Origin: Nonomuraea sp. NBC_00507
Lineage (GTDB): Bacteria; Actinomycetota; Actinomycetes; Streptosporangiales; Streptosporangiaceae
Reading direction: 5' to 3'
DNA length: 64,000 nt
Assembly (NCBI RefSeq): GCF_036013525.1
Contig: NZ_CP107853.1
Span: 4,650,001-4,714,000, forward strand
Made by a program: the position numbers and the translations under genes. Numbering within the stretch: position 1 is the first letter of the stretch; every line of letters begins with the position of its first letter. A model generated the notes under the pieces. The model saw nothing but the letters and a program-made list of their open reading frames with translations, was not told where the DNA came from and searched no databases. Below, piece by piece: positions 44,878 through 53,225 of this stretch.

Positions 44878-45779
44878 CGGACTTTCTCCTCGGCGGTGAG
44901 TACGGCGAAGGCATCCTCAAGCGACATCGGCGTGACCGCGATGTCGCGCGCGGAGGGCACCTCCTGAAGGAGGGCACGCAGCGCGGTGTCGGAGTCGGTG
45001 CAGTGCAACTCCACCAGGTCACCGCGCCGCTCGACCGCGCTGACGCCTGGCAGCAGGTCGAAGGGGTGCTCGACGCCGGTCCTGGCGATGATCGTCCTGG
45101 TGTCGACGCAGGCGCAGACCTGGGTGACGGAGCCGTCCGCCACGATCGCACCCCGGCGCAGCAGCACGACCCGATCGGCGAAGTCCTGCGCCTCTGCCAG
45201 GTAGTGGGTGGCGAACACCACCGTGCGCCCGCCTCCGGCGTACTCCCGCATCGCGGCCCAGAACTCCTGGCGCGCCCGCACGTCCATCGCCACCGTCGGC
45301 TCATCCAGCACGAGCAGGTCGGGGTCACAGGCCAGGGCTGCGGCGAACCGGACCCGCTGCTGCTGCCCGCCCGACAGCCCGCCGTACCTGAGCTTGGCGA
45401 ACGGGGTGACGCCCGCTCGCTCCAGGGCGTCCTCCGGCTCAAGCGGTTTGGGGTACTGCGCGGCGATCACCTTGACGATCTCCCTGGGGGTCATCTCGCC
45501 GAGGAAACCGCCTGCTTGGAGCATCGCGCCGACAAGCCCTTCGGCCAGCGCGCGACGTGACGGGCGGCCGAACAGCGCCACCTCACCGGCATCGGGCGTG
45601 ATCAGCCCGACAAGCATCTCCATCATGGTCGTCTTGCCCGCGCCGTTGGGGCCCAGCAGGGCCACCACCTCACCGGGTGCGACGAGCAGGTCAACATCGC
45701 GTACCGCGTGCACCTCACCGAACGTCTTGCGCAAGCCGCGCAGGCTCACTGCCGCTCCCGCTGACACCAGATCTTTCAT
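44874..45779 (-). CDS. ABC exporter ATP-binding protein
   Basis: A 301-residue DrrA-like ATPase. Walker A is LLGPNGAGKTT (about 42-52), the signature is GLSGGQQQRVRFAAALACDP, Walker B is LLVLDEPTVAMD, and the switch His is in VVFATHYLAEAQD. A C-terminal ~70-residue tail follows as in drug-export ATPases. The ATG at 45779 has GGGAGAG upstream; an in-frame start at 45845 is less likely. First gene of the exporter/two-component operon. Confidence 0.92.
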   Translation of the reverse strand: MKDLVSAGAAVSLRGLRKTFGEVHAVRDVDLLVAPGEVVALLGPNGAGKTTMMEMLVGLITPDAGEVALFGRPSRRALAEGLVGAMLQAGGFLGEMTPREIVKVIAAQYPKPLEPEDALERAGVTPFAKLRYGGLSGGQQQRVRFAAALACDPDLLVLDEPTVAMDVRARQEFWAAMREYAGGGRTVVFATHYLAEAQDFADRVVLLRRGAIVADGSVTQVCACVDTRTIIARTGVEHPFDLLPGVSAVERRGDLVELHCTDSDTALRALLQEVPSARDIAVTPMSLEDAFAVLTAEEKVR

Positions 45780-45958
45780 GACGCCGACTCTCCCGGCTGT
45801 GACCCGGGTGTACGTCGCTTGTCTGTCACGAGTTGGCCATGACAAGTGTCACGGCTGCCGGATTTGGATGGAATGAGCCTGACGGGGCACCGGCGCGCTC
45901 ACCGCGGCCACCGCAGCGATGGCCATCCGGCGGCTCCGGCACCGCCGGGCCCGTTGTG

Positions 45959-46117
45959 CTATGCCTGCATGGTCGAGTCGTCGGGCTCGTCGTCGTGCCC
46001 GTGCTCGTCTGCGGGGGCGAGTTCGCGGCGGAGTCGATCGAGGTCGATGTCGTGGCTGGTGTACTTGAGCTGGCGAGCTACTTTTGTCTGCTTGGCCTTG
46101 GCGCGACCCCGCCCCAT
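45959..46117 (-). CDS. DUF3073 family small protein
   Basis: A 52-residue highly charged protein, MGRGRAKAKQTKVARQLKYT followed by an acidic C-terminus. This is the compact DUF3073 form found throughout actinobacteria, of unknown role. AAGGAG lies 8 bp before the ATG at 46117. It diverges from the small-protein/ArsR/SulP operon. Confidence 0.85.
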   Translation of the reverse strand: MGRGRAKAKQTKVARQLKYTSHDIDLDRLRRELAPADEHGHDDEPDDSTMQA

Positions 46118-46297
46118 GATCTGCACTCCTTCGTCCGGGCTTTCCGGAGCCCAATCCTCGCTACGCTCGCTGGCTGACTCGCAGGTCAGCTCGCGGTCAC
46201 TGTACCTGGCCCATCCGTACCAGCCAGAGACCGACGGCTGCCTCCGCGGTCCGACACAGCCTGACACGCTATCCGAAACATCATAATTTGAATAATT

Positions 46298-46310
46298 TTG
46301 CAATTTGCAA
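46298..46310. promoter_or_regulatory. candidate ArsR operator 1
   Basis: TTGCAATTTGCAA is a near-palindrome in an AT-rich island just upstream of the small-protein/ArsR/SulP operon. Related TTGC...GCAA-type AT-rich sites precede the other two ArsR genes (50903 and 53226). Confidence 0.45.
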
Positions 46311-46356
46311 CATGATAAGGATGTTGCAGGTTGATCGGGGATCAGGGGGCTTACGG

Positions 46357-46539
46357 TTGAGCGAGTTCGCTGCGGAGCTTCGGGCACGCATCGATGAGGT
46401 GGACGCAGAGCTGCTGCGGGCGCGGGGAGCGTTTGACGACCATGCGGTGGAGGTGCTCACCGTGCGGCTGGAGAACCTGTTGCGCATCGCCGGCCAGCAC
46501 GATATCGATGTGCGCTATCCGGCGGACTGGGCCGAGTGA
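46357..46539 (+). CDS. small helical protein paired with ArsR
   Basis: A 60-residue protein starting at a TTG behind AGGGGG; the frame opens earlier, so a longer form is possible. The text LSEFAAELRARIDEVDAELLRARGA is strongly helical. It aligns over most of its length with the small protein at 53298-53498, which also immediately precedes an ArsR gene. Here the stop overlaps the ArsR start as GTGA, so the two are co-translated. Function unknown; a partner or modulator of ArsR is possible. Confidence 0.6.
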   Translation: MSEFAAELRARIDEVDAELLRARGAFDDHAVEVLTVRLENLLRIAGQHDIDVRYPADWAE

Positions 46540-46877
46540 TCGTGTCGCTTCCGCTGTATGAGGCCAAGGCCGATCTGTTTCGCACGCTGGGCCATCCCGC
46601 CAGGATCCGCATCCTGGAGTTGCTCCAGGATGGGCCGCTTCCGGTGCGCGAGCTGCTGGCCGATATCGAGATCGAGGCCTCCAACCTGTCCCAGCAGTTG
46701 GCGGTGTTGCGCCGCGCCGGGCTGGTGAGCGCGACCCGTGAGGGGACGACGGTCATCTATGCCCTGCCCACGCCGGACGTGGCCGATCTACTCTTCGCCG
46801 CTCGGCGGATCCTCACCGAGATGCTGGCCGGACAGGACCAGTTGCTGGCCGAGCTGCGCGCGGAGGCGCGGCGATGA
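46536..46877 (+). CDS. ArsR-family regulator
   Basis: A 113-residue winged-helix repressor. YEAKADLFRTLGHPARIRILELLQDGPLPVRELL and EASNLSQQLAVLRRAGLVSATREGTTVIYAL form the domain. It has no cysteine metal site. It resembles Rv0081 of M. tuberculosis and the two other ArsR proteins in this window (50496, 53498). It overlaps the small-protein gene upstream and the SulP gene downstream by 4 bp each, so it probably regulates this operon through the AT-rich site at 46298. Confidence 0.9.
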   Translation: MIVSLPLYEAKADLFRTLGHPARIRILELLQDGPLPVRELLADIEIEASNLSQQLAVLRRAGLVSATREGTTVIYALPTPDVADLLFAARRILTEMLAGQDQLLAELRAEARR

Positions 46878-48574
46878 GTTCGGCTCCCGCGGGTGCGCGC
46901 AGGCGCGCCCGTCTTGTGGGCCTGCTACCACGCCGGTCGGACTGGGCGGTGGCGCGCCGCAATCCTCGTCGTGATCTGCTGGCCGGCCTGACGGTCGCCA
47001 TCGTCGCGCTGCCCTTGGCGCTGGCCTTCGGAGTCAGCTCGGGGCTGGGCGCCCAGGCCGGGCTGGCCACCGCGATCGTTGCCGGGGTGCTGGCCGCGGT
47101 GTTCGGTGGTAGCAACTTGCAGGTGTCCGGGCCGACCGGGGCGATGACCGTGGTGCTGGTGCCGATCATGCATCAGTACGGCGCCGGCGGGGTGTTGATG
47201 GTGGGCCTGCTGGCCGGGTTGGTGCTCATCGTGCTGGCCGTGGCCAGGGTCGGCCGGTTTGCCCAGTTCATGCCCACCCCGGTCATCGAGGGGTTCACCG
47301 CGGGCATCGCGGTGGTGATCGCTTTGCAGCAGGTCCCGTCGGCTCTTGGGGTCACGGGGGCCGATGGCGAACGGGTCTGGCAGGTGGCCTTTGCGGCGGT
47401 TACCCGCTTTGTCGGCGATGCCGATCCTGTGCCGCTGCTGATGGCTGTGGCCGTGGCGGCCCTGATGCTGGCCGGCGCCCGCTGGCGGCCGGGTGTGCCG
47501 TTCTCGCTGATCGGTGTGGTCGTGGCGACCGGGGTGGCCGAGCTCGCCGGGCTGGATGTCGCCCGGATCGGGGCGCTGCCGGCCACCTTGCCCGCTCCGA
47601 GTCTCGGCTTCGTCGATGCCGGTGCGCTCGCCGGCCTGGTGCCATCCGCGCTGGCCGTGGCGGCGCTGGCGGCGCTGGAGAGTCTGCTGTGTGCCTCGGT
47701 GGCCGATGCGATGAGCGTGAACGAACGGCATGATCCCGATCGGGAGCTGTTCGGCCAGGGCGTCGCCAATCTGGTCGCACCGCTGTTCGGCGGGGTGCCC
47801 GCCACCGCGGCGATCGCCCGGACCGCGGTCAACGTGCGCTCCGGCGCCCGCTCCCGGGTGGCGGCCGTCTCCCATGCGGTCGTGCTCGCGGTCATCGTGT
47901 TCGCCGCCTCCGGGCTGGTCGGCCGCATTCCGCTGGCCGTCCTGGCCGGGGTGCTGCTGGCTACCACAGTCCGGATGGTCGAGGTCGGCTCGCTGCGGGC
48001 GATCGCCCGTTCCACCCGCTCGGACGCGCTGGTGATGGCGTTGACCTTTGTGGTCACGGTCGCTCTCGACCTGGTCACCGCGGTGGCGATCGGCATCGGT
48101 GTGGCTATCGTGCTGGCGCTGCGTGCCGTCGCTCTCACGGTCCGGATCGAGCAGGTTCCCCTGGAGGCCGGCGACCACAGTGAGGAGGAGCTCAGGCTGC
48201 TTGAAGATCATATCGTCGCCTACCGCTTCGACGGGCCCCTGTTCTTCGCCGCCGCGCATCGGTTCCTGCTGGAGCTGTCGGAGGTCGCCGACGTGCGCGT
48301 GGTGATCCTGCGCATGTCCCGCGTCACCACCATCGACGCCACCGGCGCCCAGGTTCTCGGAGATGCGATCGCACGGTTGGAGCAGCGCGGCATCATCGTG
48401 CTGCTGTCGGGCATCAAGCCCGGTCACGGCCAGGTGATGGGCGTCTTGGGCGTGGCCGAGCACCTGCGCCGCGACGGGCTGATCTTCGCTGACACCCCTG
48501 CCGCCATCGCGCACGCGCGTGGCCTGCTCGCCCCCGGGGCCGTTGTGGAAGAGGTCGTCGCGGGCAAGGTGTGA
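46874..48574 (+). CDS. SulP-family anion transporter with STAS domain
   Basis: A 566-residue SLC26/SulP protein. About 12 membrane segments begin with LLAGLTVAIVALPLALAFG, the family signature, and include GPTGAMTVVLVPI and FVDAGALAGLVPSALAVAAL. A cytoplasmic STAS domain (DVRVVILRMSRVTTIDATGAQVL) covers the last 110 residues. It should move sulfate, bicarbonate or a similar anion. M. tuberculosis has a SulP gene (Rv1739c) in the dormancy regulon. Here it is the last gene of the ArsR operon. Confidence 0.93.
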   Translation: MSSAPAGARRRARLVGLLPRRSDWAVARRNPRRDLLAGLTVAIVALPLALAFGVSSGLGAQAGLATAIVAGVLAAVFGGSNLQVSGPTGAMTVVLVPIMHQYGAGGVLMVGLLAGLVLIVLAVARVGRFAQFMPTPVIEGFTAGIAVVIALQQVPSALGVTGADGERVWQVAFAAVTRFVGDADPVPLLMAVAVAALMLAGARWRPGVPFSLIGVVVATGVAELAGLDVARIGALPATLPAPSLGFVDAGALAGLVPSALAVAALAALESLLCASVADAMSVNERHDPDRELFGQGVANLVAPLFGGVPATAAIARTAVNVRSGARSRVAAVSHAVVLAVIVFAASGLVGRIPLAVLAGVLLATTVRMVEVGSLRAIARSTRSDALVMALTFVVTVALDLVTAVAIGIGVAIVLALRAVALTVRIEQVPLEAGDHSEEELRLLEDHIVAYRFDGPLFFAAAHRFLLELSEVADVRVVILRMSRVTTIDATGAQVLGDAIARLEQRGIIVLLSGIKPGHGQVMGVLGVAEHLRRDGLIFADTPAAIAHARGLLAPGAVVEEVVAGKV

Positions 48575-48647
48575 AATCCCGGCTTGCACTGCACGAACGC
48601 GGTGAGAAAGCGCACCATGAAGGTGAGGTTCCTCGAGGAGGAGGGCC

Positions 48648-49184
48648 ATGAACCAGGGGCTACCCTCCGGCCCGCGGATCGTTGTGGGTGTCGATGACTC
48701 TCCCGCATCGCGATGGGCGCTGGCCTGGGGGATCGGAGAGGCGCGGCTGCGGCGTGCACCGCTGCTTGCCGTCCATGTGAGCCGCGCGCCGATCACCCCG
48801 ATCGGTGAGGTGCTGCCGTACGATCACGGTGCCAGTCTGGAGGAAGAGGCCAGAAGCGCCGAGCTGATCGCGAGTCTGTTCAAGGACGTGGCCGGAGGGA
48901 TCCCCGGCGACCTGCACGTCGTGTGTGTCGTGCAGTTGGGTGAGCCCTGGCGTCATCTCGTCGAACTCGCCCGCCCGGGTGATCTCCTGGTGCTCGGGCG
49001 GGGGAGGCGCCACTGGTGGAGCCGCCTCTTCCTGCCCTCCACACGCCGTTGCTGTACGCGTTATGCACGTACCACGCTGGTCGTGGTCGCGTCACCCTCG
49101 GCTCCGGACCAGCCCGATCTGCCTGCCGGGCACCTCGGCCGGCGCCTGCGCAGGCCGTGGATGCGTCACCCACCCCCGCCGTGA
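48648..49184 (+). CDS. UspA-like universal stress protein
   Basis: A 178-residue single-domain Usp. IVVGVDDSPASRWALAWGIGEAR opens the domain, and LLVLGRGRRHWWSRLFLPSTRRCC corresponds to the G-2x-G-9x-G(S/T) nucleotide-binding motif but is degenerate, so ATP binding is doubtful. The C-terminal 30 residues are Pro/Arg-rich. A potential start signal GGAGGAGGGCC precedes the ATG. It lies 73 bp after the SulP gene and may share its transcript. Usp proteins are prominent in hypoxia regulons of actinobacteria. Confidence 0.82.
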   Translation: MNQGLPSGPRIVVGVDDSPASRWALAWGIGEARLRRAPLLAVHVSRAPITPIGEVLPYDHGASLEEEARSAELIASLFKDVAGGIPGDLHVVCVVQLGEPWRHLVELARPGDLLVLGRGRRHWWSRLFLPSTRRCCTRYARTTLVVVASPSAPDQPDLPAGHLGRRLRRPWMRHPPPP

Positions 49185-49189
49185 CGCCG

Positions 49190-49509
49190 GCTGCCCGACC
49201 TACCCTCCTTCGCCGCCGGCTGCTGCTCGGCCCGAGACCGCGCAGTATCGACATCAGGGGACATCTCAGTGGACAGACCATGACCCGGCGATGTGCCGAC
49301 AGGTGGCGCACGGCCTCGACGACCGCCGTGCGCCCGACGTGTCCCCAGCCGGCCATCTCGGTGAGATCGATGACGAGCAGCCGATCGCCATGTGTCAGTC
49401 TCTCCGCCACAGTCGTGATGATCAGGTCGGGCACGGTGAGCCCGGCGTGGCCCGACAGCGAAAGGATCTCGATCGAGTCGCGTCTGTCATGGTGCCAGTG
49501 GAAGGTCAT
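49190..49509 (-). pseudogene. STAS-domain protein, doubtful
   Basis: Minus-strand frame with STAS text: SIEILSLSGHAGLTVPDLII, RLLVIDLTEMAGWGHVGRTA and VVEAVRHLSAHRRVMV. This is the anti-sigma-factor-antagonist fold. The expected C-terminus is not reached. After MSILRGLG the frame becomes Arg-rich and stays open into the antisense of the Usp gene, stopping only at 48880. Either a short 3' truncation or a frameshift has occurred. Confidence 0.45.
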
Positions 49510-49665
49510 GACGAAGGTCCTGGTCTCAGTACGCGCCTTGACAGGCACCCCGATCCTGAAGCCCGTCTTTCTGAACCCCAGAAGCCGCGTGCTGCCGCAG
49601 GCCGGGCACGTGCCGTTGCGCAGGGCTGCCGGACGGTGGTGACGCCCGGCATCCCAGGCAGAGTA
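49510..49665 (-). pseudogene. zinc-ribbon remnant
   Basis: Directly upstream of and in frame with the STAS text the minus strand reads RNGTCPACGSTRLLGFRKTG. This is half of a CxxC zinc ribbon as in small actinobacterial proteins. There is no usable start before it (a TAG lies just upstream) and the second CxxC is missing. It looks like two gene pieces fused by deletion. Confidence 0.4.
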
Positions 49666-49713
49666 GAACCGGTGACCGATCTAAGACCTTGGCAGAGAGA
49701 AAGGCCGCTCGGC

Positions 49714-50346
49714 TCAGATGAGCGTCGCCAGCACGAACGTGCCGGCCTGCAATCCGGCCTGGGCCGCGAGTGACCCGTCCGGCGCCCAGATCCCCGACCC
49801 GCCGGAGGTCGTCCGATATCCGCCGGTGGGCCCGGCGAAGCTGGCCACCGCAACCCAGACACGATGCTCGGCGGCGATGGCGCGCATGCGGGCATCGCGC
49901 CGGTTCCGTGCGCCGAAGGAGAACAGGGTGCTGGCAAGGTAGGCGTCGATGCCCAGGCTCGCGGTCGCCAAGGCGTGTTCGGGTACGCCGGAGTCCCTGC
50001 AGATCGCCAGGCCCAGCCGCCAGCCGTCGACCTCCACCACAGCGGGCTTGTCGCCGGGAGCGAACCGGTCCGGCTCCGGCGGGTGCAGCCACATCTTCCG
50101 GTAGGCCACCGTCACGGCGGTGCCGTCGATGGCGAGCGTGGCGATATAGTCGCGGCCGTCCTGCCCGCGGACGGGGGCACCTGCCAGCGCGATGGCCTTC
50201 TCGTCCCTGCACGCCTGCACAATGGGGGCCAGCCGCGGATCGTCGGCGACGATCGACGGCGCCGCCAGCTCGTAGCCGCTCAGGGACAACTCGGGAAAGA
50301 CCACCACGCGGGCGCCGGCGCTACGAACCATCGCGGCGTGGGTCAC
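49714..50346 (-). CDS. carbon-nitrogen hydrolase (nitrilase superfamily)
   Basis: A nitrilase-fold amidase. The catalytic triad is visible: Glu in VVVFPELSLSGYE, Lys in VAYRKMWLHPPEPD and Cys in LGLAICRDSGVPEHA. It hydrolyses an amide or related C-N bond; the substrate is unknown. The GTG at 50346 is the first standard start and would give 210 residues. Homologous text (LTLAVAQPPCVPADVAAN) continues upstream without ATG, GTG or TTG. A CTG at 50415 lies 6 bp after GGAAGG and may be the real start. It follows the ArsR gene on the same strand. Confidence 0.78.
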   Translation of the reverse strand: MTHAAMVRSAGARVVVFPELSLSGYELAAPSIVADDPRLAPIVQACRDEKAIALAGAPVRGQDGRDYIATLAIDGTAVTVAYRKMWLHPPEPDRFAPGDKPAVVEVDGWRLGLAICRDSGVPEHALATASLGIDAYLASTLFSFGARNRRDARMRAIAAEHRVWVAVASFAGPTGGYRTTSGGSGIWAPDGSLAAQAGLQAGTFVLATLI

Positions 50347-50495
50347 GGCGTTGGCAGCAACATCGGCCGGTACGCAGGGCGGCTGGGCAACAGCGAGGGT
50401 CAGCGGGGCACGCAGGTCGATCCTTCCCAGGTCGGCAATCGGTGAGTAAGCGCGCCTGCCTGGTGGCTACCGGAGACCCGACGGGCACCTGCCGT

Positions 50496-50828
50496 CTATG
50501 GGGTGGAGGCGCGCAGGTCTTCCAGCAGTTCGGCCTGCCCCGTCAGCACACCGGTGAGGATCGAGCGCGCCACGGCCATCAGCTGGGCGATCTCCGGGCT
50601 GGTGATCGCGTAGTACACGGTGGGGCCGTCCTTGCGGGAGACCACCAGGTTGGCCCGCCGCAACACCGCAAGCTGCTGGGACATGTGTGCGGGCTCGATG
50701 CCGACCTCGGGGAGCATCTCGGCGACGGAGTGCTCGCGCTGGCTGAGCAGCTCCAGGATCCGGATGCGGGCGGGATGCCCTAGGGTCTTGAAGAACTCCG
50801 CCTTGAGCTGGTAGAGCGGCAGGGTCAC
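50496..50828 (-). CDS. ArsR-family regulator
   Basis: A 110-residue winged-helix protein. LYQLKAEFFKTLGHPARIRILELLSQREHSVAEML and PAHMSQQLAVLRRANLVVSRKDGPTVYYAI are the diagnostic parts. The start GTG 50828 has GGGAGAG upstream. It is the third member of an ArsR set in this island. No small-protein gene precedes this copy. The likely operator is the ATTGC-N8-GCAAT palindrome at 50903. The nitrilase-family gene downstream is the probable target. Confidence 0.9.
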   Translation of the reverse strand: MTLPLYQLKAEFFKTLGHPARIRILELLSQREHSVAEMLPEVGIEPAHMSQQLAVLRRANLVVSRKDGPTVYYAITSPEIAQLMAVARSILTGVLTGQAELLEDLRASTP

Positions 50829-50902
50829 CGCGGTCTCTCCCTGTCGTGGATGCGTTCCAGCGGCCTGTATGACCGCCAACCTTCGTCTTCGCATTCTAGG
50901 CA

Positions 50903-50920
50903 ATTGCGAATTTTGGCAAT
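50903..50920. promoter_or_regulatory. candidate ArsR operator 2
   Basis: ATTGC and GCAAT in inverted orientation separated by eight AT-rich bases, 75 bp upstream of the ArsR start at 50828. Comparable sites lie before the two other ArsR genes. Confidence 0.5.
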
Positions 50921-50932
50921 GGCCCTTCCGGA

Positions 50933-51400
50933 TCACATTCTGCCTCCCCACTGGACCGCCGAGGCCGGGAGCCGGTCGTCCACGTCGTCATCGATGCGCT
51001 CGGTGACGCGCAGGACACCCTCGACGTGGCCGGTCACCTCCACCCGGGCTGGTACAACAGACCTGCGGTCGACGTGTCCGAGGATGGTGACCACGCCGGA
51101 CCGGACATGCACCGTGAAGTGCTGCGAGTCCAGGCGGAGGACCTGTGGGAGGACCTCGTTCTCGATCTGTGCGCGGATCTCCTCATCGGCGCGCCTATGC
51201 ACGCCCAAGAGGTCGGACCGGGTCACGATGCCCAGCAGCCGATGGGCAGTGGGGTCGATGATCGGCAGCCGTCCGATCCGGTAGCGGCTCAGAAGGCACG
51301 CCGCCTGCTCCACGGTGGCGTCGGGGCCGACCGTGCGGGCAGACGGGTCATGAGGTCTCGTGCGGTGCTGACGCCATGTCTCAATGCTGCGAGGTCCGCT
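50933..51400 (-). pseudogene. CBS-BON protein, 5' truncated and frameshifted
   Basis: The frame encodes one CBS motif (TVGPDATVEQAACLLSRYRI, GRLPIIDPTAHRLLGIVTRS) and then a BON domain (LPQVLRLDSQHFTVHVRSGV, VTILGHVDRRSVV). Relatives have two CBS motifs. Here the first is missing, and its last residues (STARDLMTR) appear in another frame near 51340. CBS proteins such as Hrp1 (Rv2626c) belong to the dormancy regulon. It converges on the sdhB-like fragment. Confidence 0.6.
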
Positions 51401-51456
51401 CCCGAGATCACGCCGCATTCACGCCGCCGGCCGACGTGCGGCCAGGCGAATACCGG

Positions 51457-51702
51457 ATGAAGCAGGTCGACGTGGAGCAGTCCCAGGAGTTCCGCAAGTG
51501 CATCGAGTGCTTCATGTGCAACAACGTCTGCAACGTGATCCGCGACCACGAGGAGAACAAGACCAACTTCTCCGGTCCCCGGTTCCTCATGCGGATCGCC
51601 GAGCTGGGCATGCACCCGTATGACGTGGCGGACCGGCAGGCGGCCCAGCAGGAGCACGGGCTGGCTACTGCAACATCACCAAGTGCTGTACCGAGGTTTC
51701 AA
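51457..51702 (+). pseudogene. fumarate reductase/SdhB-like iron-sulfur subunit, fragment A
   Basis: Text KCIECFMCNNVCNVIRDHEE and FSGPRFLMRIAELGMHPYDV matches the C-terminal Fe-S domain of SdhB/FrdB (CxxCxxC cluster ligands). A 1-bp deletion near 51662 shifts the frame inside the next cluster region (YCNITKCCTEV), which is then lost. The N-terminal 2Fe-2S domain is absent. It shares 110 bp with fragment B. Confidence 0.75.
51589..51698. repeat. duplicated sdhB segment, copy A
   Basis: Nearly identical to 52626-52739. Copy A is 4 bp shorter (a 3-bp and a 1-bp deletion) with a few substitutions. Confidence 0.85.
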
Positions 51703-51799
51703 GCGCGCGCCCTAGCTAGGGCCTGTACAGAGTTCTTCTCTTCGCCCGAGGGCAGTTTGATGAAGGCTGGGCGGTGACGGGGGTGTTCATGCCGGAGAT

Positions 51800-51965
51800 C
51801 ATGTCGGTGTACAAGGGCGGCATGGTGGAGCCTGGCCGACCAGGAATCGGGCATCTTCAGCCTGGTCCAGTTCGTGCCGCACGTCTTGGAGTACCAGTTC
51901 TCCAGATAGGCCGTGCCGTACTTGGTGGTGATCTCCTTGAGGCTGCCGATGATGGCGTTGGCGGG
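51800..51965 (-). pseudogene. secreted-protein C-terminal fragment (DUF2690-like)
   Basis: The minus strand reads GSLKEITTKYGTAYLENWYS then KTCGTNWTRLKMPD, like the end of actinobacterial secreted DUF2690-type proteins (YS..C.TNW.R). No N-terminal part or start is found. The identification is tentative. Confidence 0.4.
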
Positions 51966-52096
51966 AGACTGGAGAGAGACTGGAGAGAGACCACCGCACA
52001 CGGTTGGCCGCAGCAGCCTGGACCACCGGGCGTGGCCATGGCCGAGCCACCGCGCCCGCAGGAGACAGGGCAGCGAGGCCAAGGAGGAGGTCTTCA

Positions 52097-52522
52097 ATGC
52101 ACAGGATCACCAATCGACGGCGACTGGCCCTCGCCACTGGGGCGGCTGCCGCCACGCTGCTGGCCTTTTCCGGTTGCGGGGACGGTTCGAGCGCGCCTGA
52201 GGCTCCTCCCGCCCGCCAGGCGACCACGTCGCCTGCCGAGCAGGGAAGGATGATCAACGTGACGGTGAACGAGTTCTCTTTCGTGATGGCCAAGCAAGAC
52301 CTCGCCGCCGGCACGTACACGTTCATGATCGACAACGTCGGAAGTGCGCCCCACGCGATGGCCCTCGAGGGCCCCGCCGTGGGCACCCAACAGTCGGACG
52401 TTGTTGACGGCGGCAAGAAGACCGAATGGACGGTCACCCTTCAGCCCGGCACCTACGAGGTGTGGTGCCCGGTGGGAAACCACCGCGCCCAAGGCATGGA
52501 GACCACCCTGACCGTCAAGTGA
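52097..52522 (+). CDS. cupredoxin-domain lipoprotein
   Basis: A 141-residue exported protein. The signal ends at a lipobox-like FSGC, so it is probably lipid-anchored after Cys. The domain is a small cupredoxin. SAPHAMAL supplies the first His; VWCPVGNHRAQGM supplies Cys, His and Met at the normal spacing of a type-1 copper site. It would carry electrons or bind copper outside the membrane. AAGGAGGAGG six bases before the ATG is an excellent ribosome binding site. It lies between the two sdhB fragments. Confidence 0.85.
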   Translation: MHRITNRRRLALATGAAAATLLAFSGCGDGSSAPEAPPARQATTSPAEQGRMINVTVNEFSFVMAKQDLAAGTYTFMIDNVGSAPHAMALEGPAVGTQQSDVVDGGKKTEWTVTLQPGTYEVWCPVGNHRAQGMETTLTVK

Positions 52523-52625
52523 CCACTGCGGGCACGGCTCGGCGCGACGCGGCGCCCCGGCAGCCACGTACGCGATCCCTTTCGCGCCATGGCAGCCGTC
52601 CCGGACGCATCGCAACCCCTCAACC

Positions 52626-52739
52626 ATGCGGATCGCCGAGCTGGACATGCACCCGTATGACGTGGCGGACCGGCAGGAGGCGGCCCAGCAGGAGCACGGG
52701 CTGGGCTACTGCAACATCACCAACTGCTGTACCGAGGTC
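52626..52739. repeat. duplicated sdhB segment, copy B
   Basis: Partner of 51589-51698, about 1 kb away in direct orientation. Confidence 0.85.
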
Positions 52740-52760
52740 TGCCCCGAGCACATCAAGCCG
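52626..52760 (+). pseudogene. SdhB-like iron-sulfur subunit, fragment B
   Basis: Text RIAELDMHPYDVADRQEAAQ continues into GLGYCNITNCCTEVCPEHIK, the C-terminal cluster ligands of SdhB/FrdB, then leaves homology. Everything before the middle of the C-terminal domain is missing. It retains the cluster motif that fragment A lost. Confidence 0.75.
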
Positions 52761-52768
52761 TCTTGCTG

Positions 52769-53011
52769 TTATCGCCCCGAGGTGTTCTCCCCTTCCCGCA
52801 GCCACACGCTGATGCTGGCAACGGAAGCCCAAGCGATGGTGATGGCGGTAAGCATCAGGCCCCAGCCGTAGGTGTTGAGGTAGGCGCCGAAGACGTACGC
52901 CGGGATGCGCGCGAACGGATTGCCGCACTCGGGAACCGGCTCGTCCGCGGTGACCACCACGCCGAGCCCGAGCACTTGGGACAGGGCCGCGGTGATCAGG
53001 AAGATCCTCAC
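52769..53011 (-). CDS. small membrane protein
   Basis: An 80-residue protein with two membrane segments: RIFLITAALSQVLGLGVVVT and LMLTAITIAWASVASISVWL, with a Cys in between (PVPECGNPF). Its GTG overlaps the TGA of a 22-codon frame (53008-53076, ending RRPLSEIIW) that looks like the tail of a lost gene. I do not recognise the family. Confidence 0.5.
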   Translation of the reverse strand: MRIFLITAALSQVLGLGVVVTADEPVPECGNPFARIPAYVFGAYLNTYGWGLMLTAITIAWASVASISVWLREGENTSGR

Positions 53012-53149
53012 CAGATGATCTCGGACAGCGGGCGGCGCATCGAGCCCTTGTCGTCGAAGGTGATGCCCAACCGCATGATAACTCAGGCCTGCCGGTCGGC
53101 GACGGCCATCCGCGGCTGTTGACAGCCCACGGGCCTGATCAGCGAGCGA

Positions 53150-53163
53150 GGGACGAAAGTCCC
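53150..53163. promoter_or_regulatory. perfect DevR/DosR-type box
   Basis: GGGACGAAAGTCCC is a perfect 5-bp inverted repeat with a 4-bp spacer, matching the GGGAC-N4-GTCCC core of DevR/DosR boxes. It lies about 135 bp before the small-protein/ArsR/complex-I-like operon, a position suited to activation. Confidence 0.6.
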
Positions 53164-53225
53164 GGTGGATCGATGGACCACGCGAGATGCGTCCTAGTGC
53201 GCCGTCTTCCTCAAACGCTATCGTA

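Noticed and set aside
48880..49184. Extension of the STAS frame into the Usp gene
   Set aside because: It is antisense to Usp and becomes Arg/Gly-rich; taken as fortuitous read-through of a truncated gene.
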